Shown here: positions 1-7,663 of the stretch, in pieces
How the letters are laid out: every line of letters begins with the position of its first letter
How positions within the stretch are numbered: the stretch's first letter is position 1
Assembly (NCBI GenBank): GCA_033856175.1
Contig: JAWVFK010000041.1
Span: forward strand, 1-64,000
Source of the DNA: JAWVFK01 sp033856175
GTDB taxonomy: Bacteria > Actinomycetota > Thermoleophilia > Solirubrobacterales > 70-9
Length of the DNA stretch: 64,000 nucleotides
Reading direction: 5' to 3'
Translations under genes and position numbers: made by a program
Notes under the pieces: generated by a model
What the model was told of the DNA's origin: nothing
Seen by the model: only the letters and a program-made list of their open reading frames with translations
The model's database searches: none

Positions 1-1332
1 GCCCCCGGCGCCCTGCCCTTCCTCGTCGCCCATTCTGCCGGTGGCAAGTTCGGCCCCCAGGGCCAGGACTCGGGCTCCGCCGCCGATGGCTTCTGGCGCG
101 GCTATTCGATCGTCCACCTCGACCCGAACACAGGCCAGATCCAGATCGAGCAGCGGCCAGTCTTCGAGTGGGTGGGGATCGGCCTGCAGCCGAACTCGCC
201 GAGCAAGACTCACGTACTCCGGCCGGGGCAAAGACTGACCCTCCAGGGTTACGGCCGCGAGCCGACCGGCATCGACGTCCCCTTCCGCTACGACGACATC
301 TCCACCCCGGCAATAACCCACTGCTACGACCTCGTCTGGGCCGATCAGGACAAGCCCTGGCTGCCGCTGAGGGCCGAGGACGCCTCCAAGGAGCAGCTGG
401 CCGGGGCAGCCGGCGCTGGCTGTCGGCAGAGATTCCTCGGCTCCGCCTCCGCTCCGAATGACAGTGGCACGGCGAACCCCTGCGACCCCTACGTCTGCCT
501 CGACCCGGCCATCGGCCGCCTCAGCGACGACCAGCAGGGACAGATCGAGGCCGGTGCCGGCAACGTCAAGCGCACCTTCGCGATCGCGATCCTCTCGGTC
601 GGCCAGAAGGTAGCCACCTACCCGATCTCCTTCGAGCCCCGCCCAAGCTTCACGCCCGAGGCGCCACTGCCGCCACCACCGCCGAGCAACCCGCCGCCGC
701 CGCCTCCGCCGCCGCCCCCACCAGGCAGCCAGCTGCCGCAGATCAACCTGCCCCAGCTGCCGGCGATTCCCAACCTGCCGATCGACGCGGGCCTGGTTCC
801 ACCAGCGCTGCCGCCGCTGCCGCCTCCTCCCGGCTCCTCGACGGCGACGCCACTGAACCTCTTCCTCAACACCCCCGGGATCAACCTCTCGCCGCAGTCG
901 ACGGTGGTTCCCCCGCCGGCGCCGCCGATCCAGCCGGCTCCTCCGGGAGGCGCTCGCAAGGAGGCGCGTCAGAAGCAGGCCGCTACTCAGGACTCCGGTG
1001 CAGGGACCGACGAGGCCTCCAAGGCCGCTGACCACACGCAGGCCTCAGGCGGTGATCTCGCTCAGAGCCCGCTCTCGCCGCAGGGCTCGGAGATGACCCG
1101 GCACGAGAACGCCTCGACCCGCCGCGACCGGGTCGCGCCGGCACAGTCGTTCACGCCACTCGCCCACCACGATCAAGCCTCCGCCTGGGTCCGCGACCTC
1201 GAATGGGGCGGCGGCATCGCCCTGATGGCGCTGACGCTCGCCTTCGGCTGGATCACCGTCCGCCCGACCCCAAAGCGCCGCGAGCCCGAGCTGCCGGCGC
1301 CGGCATTCAACGAAGTTCGCCGCCGCCGATAG
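1..1332 (+). CDS. C-terminal part of giant secreted, membrane-anchored protein (5' end outside window)
   Basis: The frame is open from the first base and ends with TAG at 1330. About 443 residues are visible. They match the last ~430 residues of the giant protein at 52375-59868 almost without gaps at first (position 1 aligns with 58561). Visible parts in order: the end of a phosphoesterase-like domain (FLVAHSAGGKFG), a segment ending ITHCYDLVWADQ, a NPCDPYVCLDPAIGRL block, a TFAIAILSVGQKVATYPI strand, long proline runs (from about 650 to 960), a charged linker, one membrane helix (about 1205-1262) and a short basic tail. The fold suggests an exported protein held in the membrane by its C-terminus with most of it outside. 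The enzymatic role is unknown. The start and N-terminal architecture lie beyond the window. Confidence 0.85.
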   Translation, partial: APGALPFLVAHSAGGKFGPQGQDSGSAADGFWRGYSIVHLDPNTGQIQIEQRPVFEWVGIGLQPNSPSKTHVLRPGQRLTLQGYGREPTGIDVPFRYDDISTPAITHCYDLVWADQDKPWLPLRAEDASKEQLAGAAGAGCRQRFLGSASAPNDSGTANPCDPYVCLDPAIGRLSDDQQGQIEAGAGNVKRTFAIAILSVGQKVATYPISFEPRPSFTPEAPLPPPPPSNPPPPPPPPPPPGSQLPQINLPQLPAIPNLPIDAGLVPPALPPLPPPPGSSTATPLNLFLNTPGINLSPQSTVVPPPAPPIQPAPPGGARKEARQKQAATQDSGAGTDEASKAADHTQASGGDLAQSPLSPQGSEMTRHENASTRRDRVAPAQSFTPLAHHDQASAWVRDLEWGGGIALMALTLAFGWITVRPTPKRREPELPAPAFNEVRRRR

Positions 1333-1375
1333 GTCCAAGGGGGGAGAAAATCGTGGCGGCAGGGCTCTATGAGAG

Positions 1376-1594
1376 ATGGTCCGTACGCTCGTTGCGAGTG
1401 TCGGCGACGCTTCGATCGTCGTCAACGTCCTCGCGGGCGCGGGCCTCGGCACCGTTGCGGGGCAGTTCGTGGCCGATAGGGCACGGCGCAGAGGGTTTCG
1501 CCAGATTGACCCCCAGCTGATCGTCTCCCGGTTCAGCTTCGGCGGGGCTGTCGTTGGACTGGGGGCGGAGCTGCTCACGGCGGCGCTACGATGA
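1376..1594 (+). CDS. small hypothetical protein, possible membrane helix
   Basis: A 72-residue ORF beginning with ATG at 1376, the only usable start because an in-frame TGA lies at 1370-1372. It contains a hydrophobic stretch (residues about 16-30, VVNVLAGAGLGTVAGQF) and a second weaker one near the C-terminus (SFGGAVVGLGAEL). No family is recognised. It overlaps the next small ORF by the ATGA at 1591-1594, which supports translational coupling of the two. The ribosome binding site is poor (GAGAG immediately before the ATG). It could be a genuine small membrane protein or chance; the overlap is the main support. Confidence 0.4.
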   Translation: MVRTLVASVGDASIVVNVLAGAGLGTVAGQFVADRARRRGFRQIDPQLIVSRFSFGGAVVGLGAELLTAALR

Positions 1595-1782
1595 GCTTGA
1601 TGAAGAAGATCTGGATCCCGTTGCTCGCAGCGGTACCCGTTTCGTTCCTTATCGCCCTGATTGACAAGGTGGTGCATCTGAGCGCCTACGCCTCGCTGGG
1701 CGCCATCTTTGTCGGCATCCTGATCGTCGGGTACATCGACCCCTATGGGGGTCTCCGGGAACCGCCCGGCCCGCTTCGCTGA
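1591..1782 (+). CDS. small hypothetical membrane protein
   Basis: A 63-residue ORF with two hydrophobic segments (residues about 7-24, IWIPLLAAVPVSFLIALI, and 31-47, YASLGAIFVGILIVGYI) separated by a short loop, then a Pro/Gly tail. A basic N-terminus (MSLMKK) would favour insertion with the N-terminus inside. It shares an ATGA overlap with the preceding small ORF. No family is recognised. Base use is less extreme in third positions than in the neighbouring biotin carboxylase gene. Confidence 0.45.
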   Translation: MSLMKKIWIPLLAAVPVSFLIALIDKVVHLSAYASLGAIFVGILIVGYIDPYGGLREPPGPLR

Positions 1783-1834
1783 CAGCTCGCGGCGCGGTCT
1801 TGCCGCCCGTCGCTGCTGAGATACTCCCGCGCCA

Positions 1835-3592
1835 ATGTTCTCGAAGGTTCTTGTAGCCAACCGCGGCGAGATCGCGATTCGCGTCATGCGGGCGCTGAAG
1901 GAGATGGGCATCGGCTCGGTCGGCGTCTATTCCGAGGCCGATCGCGAGGCGCCGCACGTGCGTGAGGCCGACGAGGCCTACCTGCTGGGCCCCGCCGCCC
2001 CCGCCGAGAGCTACCTCAACGTCGAGAAAATCCTCGAGGTCGCGGCACAGGCCGGCGCCGAGGCGGTCCACCCCGGCTACGGCTTCCTCGCCGAGAACGC
2101 CGGCTTCGCCGAGGCATGCGAGCAGGCCGGGATCGTCTTCATCGGGCCGCCCGCCTCGGCGATCGAGGCGATGGGCTCGAAGACTCGCGCTCGCGAGATC
2201 ATGCAGAAGGCCAGCGTGCCGATCGTCCCGGGGGCGACGGCGCCGTCGAAGAACGTCACCGAGGCGCGCAAGCAGGCGAAGGAGATCGGCTATCCGATCG
2301 CCTGCAAGGCGGCGGGCGGCGGCGGCGGCAAGGGCTTTCGCGTCGCCCTCACCGCCGACGAGCTCAAGGATGCCTTCGAGGGGGCCGCGCGCGAGGGCGA
2401 GAAGTTCTTCAGCGACCCGACCGTCTACCTCGAGCGCTACCTCGAGGACCCGCGCCACGTCGAGGTCCAGGTCCTCGCCGACTCGCAGGGCAACGTCATC
2501 CACCTCGGTGAGCGCGACTGCTCGATCCAGCGCCGCCACCAGAAGCTGATCGAGGAGGCGCCGGGGCCGCACGTCGACGCTGAGATGCGCGAGCGGATCG
2601 GCAAGATCGCCACCGACGCTGCAGCGGCGGTCGGCTACCGCTCCGCCGGCACGATCGAGGGGCTCCAGGTCGGCGACGAGTACTTCTTCCTCGAGATGAA
2701 CACCCGCGTCCAGGTCGAGCACTGCGTCACCGAGATGGTCACCGGCATCGACATCGTCCGCGAGCAGGTGCGGATCGCCGCCGGCGAGCCGCTCTCGATC
2801 TCCCAGGACGACGTCGAGCTTCGCGGGCACGCGATCGAGTGCCGGATCAACGCCGAGGCCGCGCACAAGAACTTCGCCCCAGCGCCCGGTCAGATCGACG
2901 TTTATCGCGAGCCGGCCGGGCCCGGCGTGCGGATCGACTCTGGCGTCGAGGCCGGCTCCGAGGTCGCTCCGATCTACGACCCGATGGTCGCCAAGCTGAT
3001 CGTCTGGGACGCCGACCGCGAGCAGGCGACGAGGCGGATGCTGCGGGCGCTCGACGAGTACGAGATCTCGCCGCTGCAGACGCTGATCCCCTTCCACAAG
3101 GCGATCCTCGCGACCGAGCAGTGGGCCGCCGGCGGCACCTGCCGCGAGCTGACCGAGGATCGCGACTGGCTCAAGGCCCTGGCGCCCGAGGCGCCGCCCA
3201 AGCCTGCCGAGGGCGAGGAGGAGCCGAAGACTGAGCGCGACTACCAGGTCGAGGTCGGCGGGCGCCTCTTCGGCGTCAAGGTGATCGGCGCTGCCGCAGC
3301 GGCTGGCGGCGGCGGCGCTCAGGCCGGCCTGCGCAAGCCGCCCAAGCGCGAGCGCGCCGCCGCCGGCGGTGGCGCCTCGAGCGAGACGCTCAGCTCGCCG
3401 CTCCAGGGGACCGTGCTCAAGGTCGCGGTCGCCGAGGGCGACGATGTCGCCGAGGGCCAGTTGATCTGCGTGATCGAGGCGATGAAGATGGAGAACGAGA
3501 TCACCGCCCACCGCGCCGGCAAGGTCAGCGGCCTGGCGGTCAGCGAGGGCGCGCCGATCGCCAGCGGTGCGCCGATCGCCACGATCAAATGA
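1835..3592 (+). CDS. acyl-CoA carboxylase alpha subunit: biotin carboxylase fused to biotin carboxyl carrier protein
   Basis: A 585-residue protein. It starts with the biotin-carboxylase signature VANRGEIAIRVMRA and HPGYGFLAEN, followed by the ATP-grasp glycine loop (KAAGGGGGKGFR), the ERDCSIQRRHQK block and the active-site EMNTRVQVEHCVTEM segment. The C-terminus is a biotinyl domain with the canonical EAMKMEN motif; the biotinylated lysine is K551. It carboxylates biotin using ATP and bicarbonate for transfer to acetyl- or propionyl-CoA by a separate carboxyltransferase beta subunit, which is not in this window. This domain order and length match actinobacterial AccA/BccA-type subunits. The ATG at 1835 is placed directly before the conserved FSKVLVANRGE. 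Substrate specificity cannot be read from this subunit. Confidence 0.95.
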   Translation: MFSKVLVANRGEIAIRVMRALKEMGIGSVGVYSEADREAPHVREADEAYLLGPAAPAESYLNVEKILEVAAQAGAEAVHPGYGFLAENAGFAEACEQAGIVFIGPPASAIEAMGSKTRAREIMQKASVPIVPGATAPSKNVTEARKQAKEIGYPIACKAAGGGGGKGFRVALTADELKDAFEGAAREGEKFFSDPTVYLERYLEDPRHVEVQVLADSQGNVIHLGERDCSIQRRHQKLIEEAPGPHVDAEMRERIGKIATDAAAAVGYRSAGTIEGLQVGDEYFFLEMNTRVQVEHCVTEMVTGIDIVREQVRIAAGEPLSISQDDVELRGHAIECRINAEAAHKNFAPAPGQIDVYREPAGPGVRIDSGVEAGSEVAPIYDPMVAKLIVWDADREQATRRMLRALDEYEISPLQTLIPFHKAILATEQWAAGGTCRELTEDRDWLKALAPEAPPKPAEGEEEPKTERDYQVEVGGRLFGVKVIGAAAAAGGGGAQAGLRKPPKRERAAAGGGASSETLSSPLQGTVLKVAVAEGDDVAEGQLICVIEAMKMENEITAHRAGKVSGLAVSEGAPIASGAPIATIK

Positions 3593-3731
3593 TCGCGGTC
3601 ACATCGACGTTGTTCACTAACGGTTCATTAACGCTTTGGTAGCCTGCCCATCTTGCCGTCGCAGGGGAGCCGTTCAGCGCGCGGCTCGTGAAGGCTCAAC
3701 CCGACGGTCGACGAGAGGAACCTGAAACCAC

Positions 3732-3932
3732 ATGCACGTACTCGCCTACCTAGACCCCGGCAGCGGCAGCATGGTGCTGCAGATGCTGCTCGGCGGCATC
3801 GCCAGCGCAGCCGTCGCGGTCAAGATGTTCGGCAAGCAGATCTGGTCGACGATCGCCTTCTGGAAGAAGGACGACGACGCCCCCGGAGCCAAGCCGGCCG
3901 CAGCCGTCGACACCGAGAAGGACCCTGCCTAA
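3732..3932 (+). CDS. small LDPGSGS-type membrane protein
   Basis: A 66-residue protein with the conserved N-terminal YLDPGSGSMVLQ motif followed by one hydrophobic segment (residues about 14-30, VLQMLLGGIASAAVAVKMF), an aromatic/basic patch and an acidic/Ala tail. Small proteins with an LDPGSGS start are widespread and often lie beside membrane sulfatase-fold enzymes, methyltransferases or glycosyltransferases; that is the context here. Their function is not established. The ATG at 3732 follows a purine-rich GAGAGGA at about 3714. The following methyltransferase frame is already open inside this gene's end, suggesting coupling. Confidence 0.75.
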   Translation: MHVLAYLDPGSGSMVLQMLLGGIASAAVAVKMFGKQIWSTIAFWKKDDDAPGAKPAAAVDTEKDPA

Positions 3933-3984
3933 CTCCTCCGAGGCCCGGCTGGAGCCGGGCTCCTTCAGGGATCCCGACAGCCGG

Positions 3985-5352
3985 GTGCTGATCGGCGAGG
4001 ACGCGGTCTACCGCGTCCTCAGCGAGCGCGGCCTCGCTGACTGGCGCGCGCTCGCCGACAGTCAGCTGTTCGCGGCCCAGACGGCTGCCGGCGCCCTGGT
4101 CGGCACCGAGCAGCTGCCGGCCGGCGAGGGCCCGGTCGGCGACGGCGCCTCGGCGCTTGTCACCGAGGCCGCCGCGGTCCTGCGCCACGAGCGCATCCCG
4201 CTCGTCTCCTACCCCTACGAGTGGACCTTCGGCATGTTGCGCGACGCGGCGCTGCTCGAGCTCGAGCTGCTGCTGGGCGCCCTCGACGAGCAGCTGATCC
4301 TCAAGGACGCCAGCTCCTACAACGTCCAGTTCCGCGGCTCGAAGCCGGTCTTCGTCGACGTCGGCTCGTTCGAGCGGCTGCGCGAGGGCGAGCCCTGGGC
4401 CGGCTACCGCCAGTTCTGCATGCTCTTCCTATTCCCGTTGCTGCTGCAGGCGCACAGGGACGTGCCTTTCCAGCCCTGGCTGCGCGGATCGATCGACGGG
4501 ATCACGCCGACCGAGGCCGCCGCCGTGCTCTCCTCGACGCGCGACCTCTTCCGCCGCGGCGTCATGACCCACGTCCGCCTCCACGCCCGGCTGGAGCGCC
4601 GCTACGAGGCGCGCAAGGGCGACGAGGTCAAGCAGGAGCTGCGCAAGGCGCGCTTCTCGAGCAAGCTGATCAAGGGCAACGCGCTGCGGCTGCAGGGACT
4701 GCTCGGCAAGCTGCAGTGGAAGGCCGGTGAGACGGCCTGGACCGACTACCGCCAGACCTGCACCTACTCCGACGCCGACGCCGACGCCAAGCAGGCCTTC
4801 ATCCGGCAGGCGCTCGAGACCAACCCGAAGCTGGTCTGGGACATGGGCGCCAACGACGGCGCCTACTCGCGGATCGCCGCCGAGCGCGCCGACTACGTCC
4901 TCGCCTTCGACCTCGACCACGCCACGGTCGATGCCCTCTACCGCTCGCTCAAGGAAGAGGGCAACGAGAAGATCCTGCCGCTGGTCTTCAACCTCGCCGA
5001 CCCATCACCGGGTCTCGGCTGGCGCGGCCAGGAGCGCCGCCCGCTCGAGGATCGCGCCAAGCCCGACCTCGTCCTCGGCCTGGCGCTGATCCACCACGTC
5101 TGCATCACCGCCAACGTTCCCGTGCGGGAGTTCGTCGACTACCTCCGCGACCTCGACGCCAACCTGGTGATCGAGTTCGTCAAGCGCGAGGATCCGATGG
5201 TCGAGCTGCTGATGTCGGGCAAGGCCGAGGGCACGCACCCCGACTACGAGATCTCCAACTTCGAGCGCGTCCTCGAGGAGCGGTTCTCGGTCGAGCGGCG
5301 GCAGGAGCTGCCCTCGACGACGCGGGTGCTCTACGAAGCCCGCCCTCGCTGA
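3985..5352 (+). CDS. SAM-dependent methyltransferase, NoeA/nodulation-type
   Basis: At least 455 residues. The N-terminal half holds conserved family segments (LILKDASSYNVQF, PVFVDVGSFE, GYRQFCMLFLFPLLL). The C-terminal half is a class I methyltransferase with motif I as VWDMGANDGAYSRI, motif II at YVLAFDLD and LVLGLALIHHV near motif IV. The family resembles NoeA-like proteins, thought to modify surface glycans; the substrate is unknown. The only canonical start is GTG 3985, but the frame is open upstream and encodes PGSFRDPDSRV, a conserved-looking family segment, so translation probably starts earlier. A candidate is CTG at 3925, preceded by GAGAAGGA and overlapping the stop of the small membrane gene. 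The 3' end overlaps the convergent glycosyltransferase by 22 bp. Confidence 0.8.
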   Translation: MLIGEDAVYRVLSERGLADWRALADSQLFAAQTAAGALVGTEQLPAGEGPVGDGASALVTEAAAVLRHERIPLVSYPYEWTFGMLRDAALLELELLLGALDEQLILKDASSYNVQFRGSKPVFVDVGSFERLREGEPWAGYRQFCMLFLFPLLLQAHRDVPFQPWLRGSIDGITPTEAAAVLSSTRDLFRRGVMTHVRLHARLERRYEARKGDEVKQELRKARFSSKLIKGNALRLQGLLGKLQWKAGETAWTDYRQTCTYSDADADAKQAFIRQALETNPKLVWDMGANDGAYSRIAAERADYVLAFDLDHATVDALYRSLKEEGNEKILPLVFNLADPSPGLGWRGQERRPLEDRAKPDLVLGLALIHHVCITANVPVREFVDYLRDLDANLVIEFVKREDPMVELLMSGKAEGTHPDYEISNFERVLEERFSVERRQELPSTTRVLYEARPR

Positions 5353-7649
5353 GCAGGAGGCTGCCCGCAGCTTCGGCCGGACAGCGGTCCGCGCAGCTCG
5401 AATACGGCGATGTGGTGGCGGTCGATCACGGCGCGCGCATTGCCGTCGCCGCGCGTCCAGCTCGCCTCGGCTCCGGTCGGCGGCAGGTACTGGGCGCCCG
5501 GGTATGAGCCTGGGATGTAGCGCTGGCTCAGCACCAGGTACCGGTAGCGCCCGGCATTGACCCGCCGCTGCCAGGTCACGCAGTCGCGCACGGGGTAAAA
5601 GGCGCCGCGGGGGCCGGGGACGCCGACGTACTGGACCCGGTTCGTCAGCCGGTCGCCGAAGAAGGCGTACTCGCGATTCGACGCGGTGCCGCCGACGATG
5701 CCGATGCGGCTGTCGCGGATCTGCTTGGCCCACTTCATCGCCGCGGCGAGGGCCTCGTTGTGGACCGAGCGCGGATAGGAGTTGGCGTAGCGGCCTTTCA
5801 GATAGTCGGTCTGCTCGCCGCGGCCGAGGCCGACAGCGAGGGCGTAGAGCGCGATCGCGACGGCGGCGACGGGGACGAGCGGGGCGCCGCGGCGGCGTGC
5901 CAGCGCCAGGGCAAGGGGGACGATCGTCAGCAGGAGAGCGATCGTCACGGCCTCGGCGGCGTAGCGGCTTTCGAAGGCCCTCAGCGGAGCGTCGGTGACG
6001 AGCAGAAGGCCGAAGAGGAGCGCGAGCAGGCCCCAACGGGCAGCCGAGCGCTGGAAGCGGAGCGCCACGGGCAGCAGCGCCATCCCAAGCGCCAGCGCCG
6101 GGACCGCGTAGCGGACGTTGTAGACGAAGGCCTTCGGCATACCCTCGAGGCCGCCGGCGGTCGTCGGCGTCACGACGTAGACGAGGCCGGCGATCAGGAC
6201 GATTGCGCCGCCGATGCGGATGAGTGGCCCTGAGCCCCGGATCAGCGCCAGGATGCCGCCGAGGACGGCGAGCCCGATCGCCAGCCACCAGAGCGGGCCG
6301 AAGGTCTGCTCGAGGCCGTGGCGGAAGTAGGTGCTCCAGACCGCGGTGTCGGTGGCGTAGTGGGCGATCGAGAATTGGGGGTAGGCGTCGATCGGCAGCT
6401 GGGGGGCGCCCAGGTGGAGGCCGGCCAGGTCCAGGTGGCGCTGGGGCAGGGGGGAGCCGGCTACCGCCAGGTTCCTTGCGTACCAGTAGGCGCCTGTTGC
6501 TAGCAGCGGCAGGGTGAACCAGAGCGCGGTTCTGAGGCGCGCGCCTTTGCTGGCGATGGCGATCAGGGCCAGGAGTAGGACTCCTACCAGGGGGATCAGG
6601 GTGTACTTGCTTCCTAGGGCTAGGCCCGCGGCTAATCCGGCTAGGGCCCATGCTTGTGGCCAGCGGGGCCTGTCATGGGGTGACCCCACTCCCGGATCGA
6701 CGCTGCGGTGCGTCGGTCGGCCGCCCTCTATGGGCTCTCCCTGTAGTGGCGGACTCGGTATCCGGCCGACCTCAACTCCCTTCGCGCCGATCCGTGAGCG
6801 GGGCCACCCCATGCCACCCGCTGGAGCTGCGGTGATGAGGATTCCTATCGCTGCCAGTAGAAATGCGATGCCTATTAGGTCGGTTTTTGCTTCTCCTGGT
6901 TGGCTTGTGAGCATGTTGCTGGCGTCCAGGATCACCAGGACTCCTAGTACGGCTGCTGGGCCGGCTCCCCAGGGGCGGGCAATGCACCAGGCGGCCAGGA
7001 GGGCCAGGAGGAGCCAGGCCTGGTTGGCGAAGAGGGTTAGGAAGTCGCTGTGGAGGAAGAGCAGGCCGACTGCGTTCAGCAGCTCTGAGTTCTGGGGGTA
7101 GAACCAGGGCATGAAGGTGAGGGGGTCGGTCTGGTGGAGGCCGGTCGTCCAGCCGGTCTGCCAGAAGCGGGCGGCGAAGGGGCCGTTGTGCCAGGTCGAG
7201 TCCGACTGGAACATGCCGTGGTCGAGGCTGAAGCCGGCGAACGTTCCCCAGTGGACGACGACCAGGAAGGCGGCGGCGAGGGCGATCGCGGTCGCCAGGG
7301 GGTGGGCGCGGGGCGGGGGTGGGAGGGGAGGCGCGTCGGGCGCGGGCCACGGGGCCTTCAGGGCGGCGACGATGCCGATCGCGACGCAGGCGATGAGCAG
7401 CGGGATCTCCTTGGACAGGCCGACCGAGCCCAGCAGCTCGGCGATTATCAGCAGCGCCGAGAAGGCGAGGATCGTCTCTGCCAGCCGTGCCGGGGCGCCG
7501 CTCCAGCCGGGCAGCAGCGTTCGCCGGACGGCGAGGGCGCCCCAGCCGAGCGACAGCGCCACCGCCGCGAGCTCCCCCGCCCCGAGCAGGTACCTGAACA
7601 CGGCGGCAACTATGACGCAGGCATGGGTCAGGCGGGGGCGTCGTGACAT
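5331..7649 (-). CDS. GT-C type membrane glycosyltransferase with an in-frame palindromic insertion
   Basis: A 772-residue polytopic membrane protein with roughly a dozen hydrophobic segments. After the second helix group is an extracytoplasmic loop with acidic residues and aromatic stretches (LDHGMFQSDSTWHNGPFAARF, then DPLTFMPWFYPQN), typical of GT-C/GT39-like enzymes that take sugars from polyprenyl-phosphate donors. The C-terminal soluble part has IGIVGGTASNREYAFFGD. Between two helices (ILITAAPAGG and QAWALAGLAAG) lies an extra hydrophilic, Pro/Arg-rich stretch encoded by an imperfect palindrome at 6674-6813. Codons around it (CTA, TTA, ATA, GGA) differ from the rest of the gene. The ATG at 7649 lies only 14 bp from the divergent ATG at 7664, so a later start is possible. 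Sugar and acceptor are unknown. Confidence 0.75.
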   Translation of the reverse strand: MSRRPRLTHACVIVAAVFRYLLGAGELAAVALSLGWGALAVRRTLLPGWSGAPARLAETILAFSALLIIAELLGSVGLSKEIPLLIACVAIGIVAALKAPWPAPDAPPLPPPPRAHPLATAIALAAAFLVVVHWGTFAGFSLDHGMFQSDSTWHNGPFAARFWQTGWTTGLHQTDPLTFMPWFYPQNSELLNAVGLLFLHSDFLTLFANQAWLLLALLAAWCIARPWGAGPAAVLGVLVILDASNMLTSQPGEAKTDLIGIAFLLAAIGILITAAPAGGMGWPRSRIGAKGVEVGRIPSPPLQGEPIEGGRPTHRSVDPGVGSPHDRPRWPQAWALAGLAAGLALGSKYTLIPLVGVLLLALIAIASKGARLRTALWFTLPLLATGAYWYARNLAVAGSPLPQRHLDLAGLHLGAPQLPIDAYPQFSIAHYATDTAVWSTYFRHGLEQTFGPLWWLAIGLAVLGGILALIRGSGPLIRIGGAIVLIAGLVYVVTPTTAGGLEGMPKAFVYNVRYAVPALALGMALLPVALRFQRSAARWGLLALLFGLLLVTDAPLRAFESRYAAEAVTIALLLTIVPLALALARRRGAPLVPVAAVAIALYALAVGLGRGEQTDYLKGRYANSYPRSVHNEALAAAMKWAKQIRDSRIGIVGGTASNREYAFFGDRLTNRVQYVGVPGPRGAFYPVRDCVTWQRRVNAGRYRYLVLSQRYIPGSYPGAQYLPPTGAEASWTRGDGNARAVIDRHHIAVFELRGPLSGRSCGQPPAQRGRAS
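6674..6813. repeat. Palindromic insertion element inside the glycosyltransferase gene
   Basis: The arms at 6674-6703 and 6784-6813 are inverted copies of about 30 bp with four mismatches; both outer ends carry CATGGGGTG. A second inverted pair, GGTCGGCCG at 6715-6723 and CGGCCGACC at 6763-6771, lies inside, so the whole stretch can fold into a long branched hairpin. It sits inside a coding gene without creating a stop and adds a hydrophilic loop. It resembles a MITE or an RPE-like protein-embedded palindrome; no transposase is present in the window. Confidence 0.7.
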
Positions 7650-7663
7650 AGGCTGCGCGGTCG

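Noticed and set aside
618..959. Minus-strand glycine-rich ORF opposite the poly-proline coding region (and its equivalent near 59283-59513)
   Set aside because: Poly-Gly is the direct antisense reading of proline codons; the plus frame matches the paralogue.
3640..3735. Leader-like hairpins (AGCCG/CGGCT) and a GGAACCTGAAACC string before the LDPGSGS gene, recalling a 23S rRNA segment or a riboswitch
   Set aside because: The match to rRNA is only about a dozen bases, and no known riboswitch core can be laid on it; it is probably an ordinary leader.
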